Assembly: GCA_944474755.1 (NCBI GenBank)
Contig: OX104119.1
Location: forward strand, 2,405,075-2,469,074
Direction: 5' to 3'
Length of the DNA stretch: 64,000 nt
Source of the DNA: Limnoperna fortunei
Lineage: Eukaryota > Mollusca > Bivalvia > Mytilida > Modiolidae
Position 1 is the first letter of the stretch; every line of letters starts with the position of its first letter. A program made the translations under genes and the position numbers. Under the pieces are notes generated by a model. That model was not told where the DNA came from and did not search any database. It was given only the letters and a program-made list of their open reading frames with translations. This document shows positions 10,162 to 21,130 of this stretch, piece after piece.

Positions 10162-13100
10162 TTAGTAGCCACAAGATAGTGGGCTAGCGTAAGTGTCAAA
10201 CCCTGCATGGTATACAGAATATATCCACAAGATAGTGGGCTAGCGTAAGTGTCAAACCCTGCATGGTATACAGAATATATCCACAAGATAGTGGGCTAGC
10301 GTAAGTGTCAAACCCTGCATGGTATACAGAATATATCCACAAGATCGTGGGCTAGCGTAAGTGTCAAACCCTGCATGGTATACAGAATATATCCACAAGA
10401 TAGTGGGCTAGCGTAAGTGTCAAACCCTGCATGGTATACAGAATATATCCACAAGATAGTGGGCTAGCGTAAGTGTCAAACCCTGCATGGTATACAGAAT
10501 ATATCCACAAGATAGTGGGCTAGCGTGTCAAACCCTGCATGGTATACAGAATATATCCACAAGATAGTGGGCTAGCGTAAGTGTCAAACCCTGCGTGGTA
10601 TACAGAATATATCCACAAGATAGTGGGCTAGCGTAAGTGTCAGACCCTGCATGGTATACAGAATATATCCACAAGATAGTGGGCTAGCGTAAGTGTCAGA
10701 CCCTGCATAGTATACAGAATATATCCACAAGATAGTGGGCCAGCGTAAGTGTCAAACCCTGCATGGTATACAGAATATATCCACAAGATAGTGGGCCAGA
10801 GTAAGTGTCAAACCCTGCATGGTATACAGAATATATCCACAAGATAGTGGGCTAGCGTAAGTGTCAAACCCTGCATGGTATACAGAATATATCCACAAGA
10901 TAGTGGGCTAGCGTAAGTGTCAGACCCTGCATAGTATACAGAATATATCCACAAGATAGTGGGCTAGCGTAAGTGTCAAACCCTGCATAGTATACAGAAA
11001 ATATCCACAAGATAGTGGGCTAGCGTAAGTGTCAAACCCTGCATGGTATACAGAATATATCCACAAGATAGTGGGCTAGCGTGTCAAACCCTGCATGGTA
11101 TACAGAATATATCCACAAGATAGTGGGCTTGCGTAAGTGTCAAACCCTGCATGGTATACAGAATATATCCACAAGATAGTGGGCTAGCGTGTCAAACCCT
11201 GCATGGTATACAGAATATATCCACAAGATAGTGGGCCAGAGTAAGTGTCAAACCCTGCATGGTATACAGAATATATCCACAAGATAGTGGGCCAGAGTAA
11301 GTGTCAAACCCTGCATGGTATACAGAATATATCCACAAGATAGTGGGCTAGCGTAAGTGTCAAACCCTGCATGGTATACAGAATATATCCACAAGATAGT
11401 GGGCCAGAGTAAGTGTCAAACCCTGCATGGTATACAGAATATATCCACAAGATAGTGGGCCAGAGTAAGTGTCAAACCCTGCATGGTATACAGAATATAT
11501 CCACAAGATAGTGGGCTAGCGTAAGTGTCAAACCCTGCATGGTATACAGAATATATCCACAAGATAGTGGGCTAGCGTAAGTGTCAAACCCTGCATGGTA
11601 TACAGAATATATCCACAAGATAGTGGGCTAGCGTGTCAAACCCTGCATGGTATACAGAATATATCCACAAGATAGTGGGCTAGCGTAAGTGTCAAACCCT
11701 GCATGGTATACAGAATATATCCACAAGATAGTGGGCTAGCGTAAGTGTCAAACCCTGCATGGTATACAGAATATATCCACAAGAGAGTGGGCTAGGGTAA
11801 GTGTCAAACCCTGTATGGTATACAGAATATCTCCACAAGATCGTGGGCCAGAGTAAGTGTCAAACCCTGCATGGTATACAGAATATATCCACAAGATAGT
11901 GGGCTAGCGTAAGTGTCAGACCCTGCATGGTATACAGAAAATATCCACAAGATAGTGGGCTAGCGTAAGTGTCAAACCCTGCATGGTATACAGAATATAT
12001 CCACAAGATAGTGGGCCAGCGTAAGTGTCAAACCCTGCATGGTATACAGAATATATCCACAAGATAGTGGTCTAGCGTAAGTGTCAAACCCTGCATGGTA
12101 TACAGAATATATCCACAAGATAGTGGGCCAGCGTAAGTGTCAAACCCTGCATGATATACAGAATATATCCACAAGATCGTGGGCTAGCGTAAGTGTCAAA
12201 CCCTGCATGGTATACAGAATATATCCACAAGATAGTGGGCTAGCGTGTCAAACCCTGCATGGTATACAGAATATATCCACAAGATAGTGGGCTAGCGTAA
12301 GTGTCAAACCCTGCATGGTATACAGAATATATCCACAAGATAGTGGGCTAGCGTGTCAAACCCTGCATGGTATACAGAATATATCCACAAGATAGTGGGC
12401 TAGCGTGTCAAACCCTGCATGGTATACAGAATATATCCACAAGATAGTGGGCTAGCGTGTCAAACCCTGCATGGTATACAGAATATATCCACAAGATAGT
12501 GGGCTAGCGTGTCAAACCCTGCATGGTATACAGAATATATCCACAAGATAGTGGGCTAGCGTGTCAAACCCTGCATGGTATACAGAATATATCCACAAGA
12601 TAGTGGGCTAGCGTAAGTGTCAAACCCTGCATGGTATACAGAATATATCCACAAGATAGTGGGCCAGAGTAAGTGTCAAACCCTGCATGGTATACAGAAT
12701 ATATCCACAAGATAGTGGGCCAGAGTAAGTGTCAAACCCTGCATGGTATACAGAATATATCCACAAGATAGTGGGCTAGCGTAAGTGTCAAACCCTGCAT
12801 GGTATACAGAATATATCCACAAGATAGTGGGCTAGCGTAAGTGTCAAACCCTGCATGGTATACAGAATATATCCACAAGATAGTGGGCTAGCGTGTCAAA
12901 CCCTGCATGGTATACAGAATATATCCACAAGATAGTGGGCTAGCGTAAGTGTCAAACCCTGCATGGTATACAGAATATATCCACAAGATAGTGGGCTAGC
13001 GTAAGTGTCAAACCCTGCATGGTATACAGAATATATCCACAAGATAGTGGGCTAGGGTAAGTGTCAAACCCTGTATGGTATACAGAATATCTCCACAAGA

Positions 13101-13552
13101 TCGTGGGCCAGAGTAAGTGTCAAACCCTGCATGGTATACAGAATATATCCACAAGATAGTGGGCTAGCGTAAGTGTCAGACCCTGCATGGTATACAGAAA
13201 ATATCCACAAGATAGTGGGCTAGCGTAAGTGTCAAACCCTGCATGGTATACAGAATATATCCACAAGATAGTGGGCCAGCGTAAGTATCAAACCCTGCAT
13301 GGTATACAGAATATATCCACAAGATAGTGGGCTAGCGTAAGTGTCAAACCCTGCATGGTATACAGAATATATCCACAAGATAGTGGGCCAGCGTAAGTGT
13401 CAAACCCTGCATGGTATACAGAATATATCCACAAGATCGTGGGCTAGCGTAAGTGTCAAACCCTGCATGGTATACAGAATATATCCACAAGATAGTGGGC
13501 TAGCGTAAGTGTCAAACCCTGCATGGTATACATAATATATCCACAAGATAGT
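10162..13552. repeat. 3.4-kb minisatellite, 56-bp and 52-bp units
   Basis: About 60 near-identical units run head to tail. The unit contains ccacaagatagtgggctagc, gtaagtgtcaaaccctgcat and ggtatacagaatatat. Two length classes differ by loss of aagt (gcgtaagtgtc or gcgtgtc). Point variants (ggccag, agaccc, gatcgtggg, aaaatatcc) mark blocks. The block at about 11301-12245 reappears 1,260 bp further on (12561-13505) with only four mismatches. It lies in the intron between the HEPN exon and the microexon. The 68-codon frame through it is incidental, since the unit length is not a multiple of three. Confidence 0.95.
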
Positions 13553-13655
13553 GTATGTGTGCAATCTATATTAAAAACTTTCATGATTCTGTGCAAGGTA
13601 TACTGTTAAACATCCATTAACCATAAATCAGTGTCGACAATAAAAGAAATCTTAC

Positions 13656-14347
13656 CTCCTCTAACTGGCATTTTTGCAGAAGAGTATTTTGGAGCTGCAG
13701 ACATATTGCAATATTTAAGGGCTGTATAGCAATATCTTTCAGCCTTTGTTTTGTTTCTGCTTCCTTCTTATAAACCTTTGCTAAAACTAGTAATGAAGCC
13801 TCCACATCTGCCATGGACTTTTGGTATTCACTGTTGGAGATTTTCCCTTTTTTCGCATGTGCAAAGGAGTGGTTCCTGGAATTAACCAGAAAATCAAGAG
13901 CACTTCTCTCTGGAGATCCTTTTAGCACAAGTGTTGTAAAGTTAACCAGAAGAAATCTAGCCAGGGTAAAGTCAAGGTCCTGTAGCTGGAGGTTAGGATT
14001 GACAGGACAACAACAGTGGGGAGCTGACTTACTTCCATGGTTATGCCCTGGTAACTTACTGCCAGTTTTGTCAAACAGTATGTCCAGTTGTGGTGGATGT
14101 AGGACTCTACTGCCTCTGGTTCCTGTCCGAGTTCCAGGTGGACACTGACAACATGGATAACAGTTGAAACACAGATGATAGATGTCATGTCCATGTATCG
14201 CAATAAACCTCTGGAGTGTCATGCCTTGACTTGTCAGATGGAAATCCAGTAGATGTAGGAATGAATCTTTGGTTTCATCTACAATTACTGTTGAATGGCG
14301 GTAAAAGTTTTCTTGTTCCTGTGTCATTGTTCTCTTAGCTCCAGTCA
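13656..14347 (-). CDS. Exon with Cys/His-rich region and HEPN (DZIP3-like) domain
   Basis: This is one open exon with acceptor tttcttttag at its 5' side and donor GAG|GTAAGA at 13655. It enters in phase 1 and leaves in phase 0. A methionine with A at -3 (ATG at 14327) probably starts the protein, which would make the exon's first 20 bases 5'UTR; upstream coding exons are not excluded. Counting from that Met, the exon codes for 224 residues. Residues 51-62 and 95-107 form a Cys/His cluster (HLCFNCYPCCQC, then HNH and HCCC) that could bind zinc. An alpha-helical region follows with RNHSFAH at 151-157, matching the R-x4-6-H signature of HEPN ribonuclease/nucleotide-binding domains, then a lysine-rich helix. 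The order (YH...CCQC...CCC...DLDxTLxxxLLxN...RN...H) resembles HEPN proteins annotated DZIP3-like, which are abundant in bivalves; this is family recall, not a search. HEPN domains often act in RNA cleavage during defence; that role is inferred here. Confidence 0.8.
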
Positions 14348-14551
14348 CTAAAAGAAACACAAACAGATCCTGTTATGAGACTTCATATATTTACTAAAAA
14401 TGTCATAGAAGATATCGAGATTATAAAATTTACTAATAAGAAAAAAATTTCACCAAAACATGCAAAAGTAAGTCACAAGATATTGCTGTATTTCAACCTC
14501 AGGTTAGAAAAACAATCACACTATGACAACTAGCTACAAAACCCTAGCTCC

Positions 14552-15105
14552 TTTTTTATGGACTGAGCTACAAAGAGGTCCCATTACTCGTAATGGGGCA
14601 ACAACACTCTTGGGATTTATACATATTTTCCGCTATTTAAACTGCTATTTTTGTTTAATTTATATTTTTTCCTTCTCTACCGTTCAGTTGACATTTCTAT
14701 AATGTCTAATTAAATAACTTTTTTGTAATAATGGCATTGCTGACAAAAAATGAAGTTTTGGAGTGTAGAATTGTAGAATCGCATCGGTAAAAATTTGATC
14801 CCTGCTAATGCAATAAATCCGGAAAAATTTTGATCCGATAAATATTTTACCAAATTGATTGAGAAATTATGCACTTCCGGAATTCAAATTTTGACAACAA
14901 TGACATGATTTCGAATAAAGTGTAAAATTAATGAATTAGGTGTTGTAGAAATAACAGTTAAATTTTAAAGACATCAAAAAGTATGTAGCAATTTAGAAAA
15001 ACTGTTGAATAGCTTATCATACATGTATGCACAAAACCCGTGTGTGAATCACTCCCGACTTGCTCAATTAGGCCGGGATCTCTTTGTAGCTCCGTCCATA
15101 AAAAA
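14552..15105. mobile_element. MITE with 31-bp TIRs
   Basis: ttttttatggactgagctac with caaagaggtccc at the left and gggatctctttgtagctccg with tccataaaaaa at the right are inverted copies with two mismatches in 31. The 554-bp element has no coding frame. Inside the left end, ccattactcgtaatgg is shared with repeats at 4.8 and 21.0 kb. It sits about 200 bp upstream of the HEPN exon. Confidence 0.8.
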
Positions 15106-15351
15106 AACATTATTGTAGCTATATGACAACATGGTCACAAAAATGAAGTGCATAATTTTTGAAAGAAGGTTTAGCCATTTATGGCTGTGTTTAGGTAAAC
15201 TTTCATTATTTCTTTCTCACAATAATTTTGAGATAATGCTTCATTCATGCAAACGGCTTTACCAAATAATTATATTCTTTCAACCAAACAGTTGAAGTTA
15301 TTAAAGATGCATATTTGAAAAAACTCAAAGCTATTCAGAATTAACAATATG

Positions 15352-15603
15352 CTAAATATATTTAATAATAATTCTGCCAGAAACTGCATATACTGGAAGT
15401 GTAACTGAAGGGAATCCTGCAGATAATCCCAGGAACATTGATTGAACAGTTATAAATGGCTGATCTATGACCTGTTTAGAAATGAGTGCCAATAATGCTA
15501 TGACAACGACTCTTGTGATCTGACAATTTAACAACTCTGTAATTGACCTTTGACTGAGGGAGAGGAAATTAGTTATTACTAGTATTTTGATATTTGGCTG
15601 CAC
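15352..15603 (-). other. Open frame of unknown nature behind a good acceptor
   Basis: On the minus strand the pyrimidine-rich ctaatttcctctccctcag precedes an open stretch reading RSITELLNCQITRVVVIALL and a hydrophobic continuation to IIIKYI and stop. It could be a remnant exon or chance; no family is recognised and no strong donor is seen. The surrounding 15110-17140 interval is AT-rich with no recognised gene. Confidence 0.22.
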
Positions 15604-16734
15604 CGAGTTGTAGCATTGAGAGTGGATTTATTATTCAATGGAATTTTGACATTTCAGCTGTATTTAAAAAGCAGTTTCATATATAATTTATAAATCAATT
15701 TATTTATAAAATGTGTTAAATGTATTGGCTGTTTTTAGCTGATTGTGCAAAGCCCATTTCTGGACTATTTAAAGGGTGTTTGTGAGTTTCCTTGAGTACC
15801 CTTCGGGGTTTCTAAATTTGCAAAAATTTTTATCTCAGACATGACACCCCAAAAATTCAATTTGATACAGCTGAAATTATTCTGCTTGTTTTGAGGGGTC
15901 TCTCATTACTCAATGAAACTTAGTGTCTAACATGTCTAAGAGAGAGCAAAAATGTTAATAGTTTCCCCTTTGCCCAAATAATTAAGAGGCCGTTGTCATC
16001 TGCTAATTATGGAATACTTCAAATTTCTGAACAGGTTATACGATCTTGGTTGGGTCTGTTTACGCTTTTATGAATGGTTTAAATTATTATATCGTATTTA
16101 CTGATCAAAAATTTGAAATTTTCCTTAAATACATCTGCCGTAACAAATGTACCCCTGCAGTAAAAAAGTGTATGCCTGCAACTATTTGTGACTTATATTT
16201 CACCAAGAAATAACTTTAAATAGTAAAACAAATCAGTTTGAACCTAAAAAAAGTATTTAATTTATTTATTATCCTTTTTCAGCAAATACCTAATGTTAAC
16301 CCCTACAATTTGAAATCCCACTTACTGAGAAGAAAGTGGGTTGTCCAGGGTCTTCCTAGTATATCCTACATTTTTATTTTCAGGAAAAAGTTTAATCCCC
16401 AAAAACATCTAAACTGAGAATAAGCCAGAATAAGAAGGACTTTTAGCATTCTTATTTTATTTTAAGTGGGATAAAGTGAGACTGTCTACATGGAATTGTT
16501 AATTTAAAAAAATTAAAGTCTCACTTTTTCCTCTTTTTCTGCATATTAAGTATGAAATTGAATGAATCTTCAAAATAAAAAGTTTCACTTTTTCCTACTT
16601 TTTTCACAGAACTATATATAAAATTGTGCATTTTCAAAATGGGAAAAAGATTTTTAAAAATTAGCCAACTTTGTGCAGATTTTCAGTAAAATTTTTTTTA
16701 TTGATTTTATGGTTCAAGAACAAACTTTTTAACT

Positions 16735-16933
16735 TTGAATGTCATAAAGATAATGACATCATAATACTTTTAGTCTACTTGAACTATCTAAAAATATATA
16801 TAACAGATATAATGATGGGAGCATTCAGCGACAAAATTTGACCTTCTGATATTCTCTATACAAACAATTTTGTAATATAGATAGTTCAAGTAGACCGAAA
16901 GTATTATGATGTCATTATCTTTATGACATTCAA
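16735..16933. repeat. Fold-back repeat with ~57-bp arms
   Basis: ttgaatgtcataaagataat at the left and its complement attatctttatgacattcaa at the right belong to arms that continue through gacatcataatacttt and cttgaactatcta with two mismatches. The right arm and the following ~140 bp are related to 35.2-35.4 kb (aagtagaccgaa, cagctgagtttaca), so this is a dispersed family. Confidence 0.7.
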
Positions 16934-17159
16934 CGTTTGCAGTTCTCAGCTGAGTTTACATTTCATAGTTTACATGTAACGTTAAAATATAATTTATATT
17001 TCAATTGTATAATTAGTAAAGGTCTTCACAGCTATAAAATCAAAGTGCAGACTGCACCGAAGGAAAGGTTGCTTCGCAATTATGAAATGAGATTCCTGCC
17101 TCATGTTTGACAGGCAATAAAACAAACCAATGTAAAATAAATCAGGTAATTTTAGAAAC

Positions 17160-17396
17160 ATATTAGATATAATTTTAAAAGACTAGAAAAAAACTTTGCA
17201 ATCCTCAGAATTGATAGCCCCAGCTCTCCTATGTCTTGAATTGCAATGTCCAGGGCTTTGCTGTTGGAAACTCCAAAAATCGTTTTGCTCAAACTGTAAA
17301 TAATCAGGTGCACAATTCCACCATATGACAAAGGATTCTGCAAAAGTTTCATCAAATCCCACTCAGTGGTGCAAGTAGTTGTGGATAAGAGATAGA
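17160..17396 (-). pseudogene. Exon-like fragment, family unknown (copy 1)
   Basis: An open minus-strand frame reads CTTEWDLMKLLQNPLSYGGIV, then HLIIYSLSKTIFGVSNSKA, then LDIAIQDIGELGLSILRIAK. A related sequence 5.2 kb away (22550-22610) reads CTEWILMDSLSHSAIVHLIW, so protein-level similarity survives. No clear donor is seen. It may be one of a pair of duplicated exons of an unknown gene, or a decayed copy. The regular hydrophobic/charged pattern favours a past coding role. Confidence 0.35.
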
Positions 17397-17989
17397 ATCA
17401 AAGAATGGCAAGTCAATGTTTGCTATGGAAAATCCTAAATATCATTCCAATCAAAATTTAAAATATGGGTAAAGCCAAAAAGGTGCTCCTTGTTGGTCAA
17501 TATAACACCACTTGATCACTTAATGCATTTTAAAAAGTTTACATTACAGTACCAACTGGAACTTTTATGGATGCTTCAGTGACATGAAGATGCAGTTATT
17601 TTTACATTCATTCCCCATTTCCTTACAATATTAGCGTTGTTATTGACATTTGTCAAACGATATTCAGTACGTTAAACAAGTCAAAAGCGTGACATTGAAA
17701 CCCCATGTTACTAAAGGAGACACTAGTGTTCATTGTATTTCTATAAGAACACAGATTGTAGGTTATATTGGTAGAAAAATGATGAAGGCAAATGAATGTA
17801 TCGTTATTTTGTGTAAGGAGTGGCACTTTCATGGGCTAGACAACATTTAAAAAAGCGTTGAGTAAGTTATGTTGACAACAGTGAAAATAACTAAAAATAA
17901 CGTACGGGGTTTCCACGTATACGAACATACGAAACCGTAAGACGCGGGAAATTAAGCGGATATATGCGCAGGCTCGGTGTGGCTATTGA

Positions 17990-18041
17990 TAAAAGAACGC
18001 TGCGGTATTTTCCTATCCCATTTTATTAGCCATTTAGACCG
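17990..18041 (+). other. Possible 5' exon end with consensus donor
   Basis: A locally GC-richer stretch (ttccacgtatacg, aagacgcgggaaa, cgcaggctcggtgtgg) ends at ttagaccg|gtaagtatg, a near-perfect donor. No start codon with an open frame is evident, so at most a non-coding first exon. The rest of 17600-18780 has no recognised content. Confidence 0.2.
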
Positions 18042-18779
18042 GTAAGTATGCTTGTCAAAATATGGTATAACGTAGTAATTGTCCTAAAGTTTTATTTTTT
18101 TCTACGAAAAGTGCCCATATCGACAGTGAAACTTTTTTTTAAGCAACATACAGATATGATACGAAACTAAATTAGAATTATTTGCTGTCACGCTGGTTGA
18201 TTACGATGCGCGACACGACACAAGGTAGGCTACACCTTACTTGTCCAACCAATAACGTACGTGAAGTCAAAAATTAATATAACGATGACAACAATTTTTC
18301 AATTTTACGCTAAATAATTTAATTTCCTCTTAATAATATGCTGCAAAATATCATCTCATTATAAATTCAACATTTCGAAAACCTCTTAGGCCACCGACTA
18401 TGCATATGTGATGGTCTTGTTCCAAATTGCCGTTATTTGACTAATTTTATTTCTGAGTCAATATAACGCTCTCAATAAAAATGTGCCTATATAAGGATAA
18501 AAAAATAAAATAGAGCTTCCGAATATTATATAGTACTATAGGAAAGAATATTAATATCGGTAAAAAACAATTGAAGAACTGTCCGTGAATTTATTCTAGG
18601 TGTTAGTTGACACCAGAAAGCATTGTCAAATAACGGTAGTTTAAAAACGTGTCAATTGACATAGAGTCCATATAACCCTCATAACATAAGTGTGTTAGTT
18701 GACACCTTATATATGGGAGTCAATATAACCCTTATAATGAAAGGGTCTTAGTTGAAGCCTTACCTATGAGGTAGGCATT

Positions 18780-19325
18780 TCATCTTTGAAATGTGGGTAG
18801 ATAGTATCAAGGCGGTGTGTCGCATACCCTGGTTGATCTCTTTTGACCTTGAACTTTGACCTAAAGGTCACATTATTGCTTTCTGCATGACAAATTCATG
18901 TCCAGGCTGTAACTTTTTTATCTTTGGGGTAGTCTTCTGATATTTGGAATGTGAGTAGATAATATCAAGGCGATGTGTCACATACCATGGTTGCTGACCT
19001 TTGACCTTGAACTTTGACCTTAGGTCACATTATTGCTTTCTGAATGACAAATTCATGTCCGGGCTGTATCTTTTTTTCCGAGGTAGGCTTTTGATATTTG
19101 GAATGTGGGTAGATAATATCAAGGTGATGTGTCACATACTATGGTTGCTGACCTTTGACCTTGAAATTTGACCTTTGGTCACATTATTTCTGAATGAAAA
19201 ATTTATATCCGGGCTGTAACTTTTTTTATCTTTCGAGGTTAAGGCTTTTAATATTTGGAATGTGGGTAGATAATGTCAAGGCGATGTGTCGCATACCATA
19301 GTTGATGACCTTGCCCTTAAGGTCA
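18780..19325. repeat. ~155-bp satellite array, 3.5 units
   Basis: Units start near tatcaaggcgatgtgtc at 18805, 18963, 19117 and 19274 (spacings 158, 154, 157). Each contains ttgaccttgaactttgacct and aggtcacattattgctttct and ends with ttgatatttggaatgtg. This is a different family from the 146-bp cores, though both have gaccttgacc-type words common in mollusc repeats. The 19325-19857 interval has no recognised gene. Confidence 0.85.
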
Positions 19326-19857
19326 GCGGGGCCCACAGAGATGGGTACCATCTCACTGATATCTACTTGTGTTCCTGTCTTTACTTTTGAATACTTTTAT
19401 TATACAATACAAAACTTTGTCCATCATTTATGGTGTGTGACAAACAAGAATGGAATCAATGGGAGTTCGAGGTTGTCAAGCAAGAGGTGACTAAAGGCAA
19501 CAAATTTGAATTAATGTTAAAATTTATCTTTTCAGATGCAGACTTCCAGAATGGGCCATACATACATTTTTCTCAGCTTTAGCACCTGGTTCAAGATTTG
19601 GACAAGAGAAAAAAAAATTGAATTTTAATAAATTTCATAACAAACTGTGTAGAAAAAATATTTGAATAAATAATATGTTGTGCCCCCTCCCCCTTTTCCA
19701 CTTAATAGATTTATTGGAATCAGCTTGTCCATCCACTCATCAGACTTTTGTCACCATCATAAGCAATGGTTGGATTTTCAGCTTTATATTGATGGGGCAT
19801 GTCTTGTCAAGTTATTTTTATCTGCTGTTTGATTATTAGCTATTTTTCTCTATAACT

Positions 19858-20108
19858 TGATGGGCTGAAGGATTAAGGAAGTTCGTCTACTATTGATCAC
19901 GTGGTCTGTAAACTCTGAGGTTACGGGTTCAAGTCTCACTGCTGGCAGGGTTTTATTTTACTCCATCTAAATTTACAAGAATTGCCAGTTTTCCTACAAA
20001 AGGTAGAGTTTTTTTCTGCCTGGTTCTGTCTCTTCCTCCCTCAATGAACACTGGACACCATGATTTTGCTGAAAGTGGTGTTAAACGTCATTCAGACAAA
20101 ACAAGAAA
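19858..20108 (+). mobile_element. tRNA-derived SINE, near full length
   Basis: The head reads ctgaaggattaaggaagttc (A-box region) and acgggttcaagtctcactgc (B box), then attgccagttttcctacaaa, cactggacaccatgattttg and ctgaaagtggtgttaaacgt, and the cattcagacaaaac tail. It has no reading frame; such elements are copied by LINE enzymes. It is older than the copies at 42.4 and 45.7 kb, judging from mismatches in the body. Confidence 0.85.
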
Positions 20109-20424
20109 ACTATGAAATAATTGTGCAAATTTCTGCTAAGAAATTTAAACTCCTACCAAATGGATGAATTTGTAAAATTGATAAACAGCTTTTAATTTGG
20201 TGGAAAACATGTTGTTAGTGACTTTTTATGTCATGGGATATCAACTTGCTGTACGTTTAGATATCCGTTACAGAACTTGGTGGCAGGGGCATTAAATAGG
20301 TGTTCTGTAGTTTATCAAATATAAACAGATAGAATCATTCAGCATTATATGGTATGTGTCTGTCGCATCCCACACCTTTGTTTTTATGCTCCGCGATGAC
20401 ATGTCAGGGGCATTAAGTTTTACT

Positions 20425-21130
20425 ATAGACCGAATTTTACTGCCGTTATAATCCGAAGTTAAATTTTGTGATTTGTCGGATTAACGGCAAAATTCAGTTC
20501 TATTGCTTGTAATCATGGTAATGTAGCAAATAAAAAATTCTAATTTCGATCTATTTATACAAAATTCAAACATAATATTCATCTGATTTACGTTTAAAGT
20601 TTAGACTGGAAACGATCTTTATTGAAGAAATTTCTTTTTTCGTCTTTGAAGATGCACGTGGAAAGTGCTATTTTGATCATTATTCCGTACATGTATAATG
20701 TGACCTAATTTTATTATAAACGTGCTAATTTGCATACTATTACAACCATTCAGTAGTAAGAATCCAGTAATTTACATATGTATTACCCAAGATGCAACAC
20801 GCCATTCAGTTTCTGGTTTCTCAATGTTTTTCATGTAGTTAAACGTAATCAAAAAGAGACACGAATGTCAATTAATACACAACGCACAGTTATTAAAAAC
20901 AGCAATAACTATCATCACGTATCAATAATGATCGATTTTAAACACGAAACCGATAAAAAAATTGTGACCCTGTCGAAAGATATCAAGATCGACCACGTCT
21001 GATTGTATATATGCAACTTCTTTTGGACATCAAAGTGCCGGGAGTGATTCCCCCCGCTCTGGTACATTACGAGTAATGGGACTAAATTCGTACCCTCACC
21101 AAAAAAAGCGAGGGTACGATTTTTCGTTCT
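20425..21130 (+). mobile_element. Element X, uninterrupted copy with 75-codon frame
   Basis: It matches the two halves at 6190-6624 and 8437-8730 in reverse orientation, and its right end matches 4785-4920. The left end holds a palindromic pair around ttttactgccgttataatcc and ttgtcggattaacggcaaaa. A frame at 20778-21002 (MYYPRCNTP ... IMIDFKHETDKKIVTLSKDI) is shared with the 6.2-kb copy, and in its last third the four differences are at third codon positions. Whether it codes for a protein is unproved. It shows what the target of the pearl-like insertion looked like before insertion. Confidence 0.55.

Noticed and set aside
12081..12287. 68-codon frame through the minisatellite
   Set aside because: Units of 56 and 52 bp are not multiples of three; the frame survives only where length variants compensate, and other frames are equally repetitive.
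10162..13552. CRISPR-like array
   Set aside because: There are no unique spacers; whole units are repeated, and the genome is eukaryotic.
13813..14203. Frames on both strands over the HEPN exon (111 and 93 codons)
   Set aside because: They are shadows of the minus-strand HEPN frame and have no splice sites or domain of their own.
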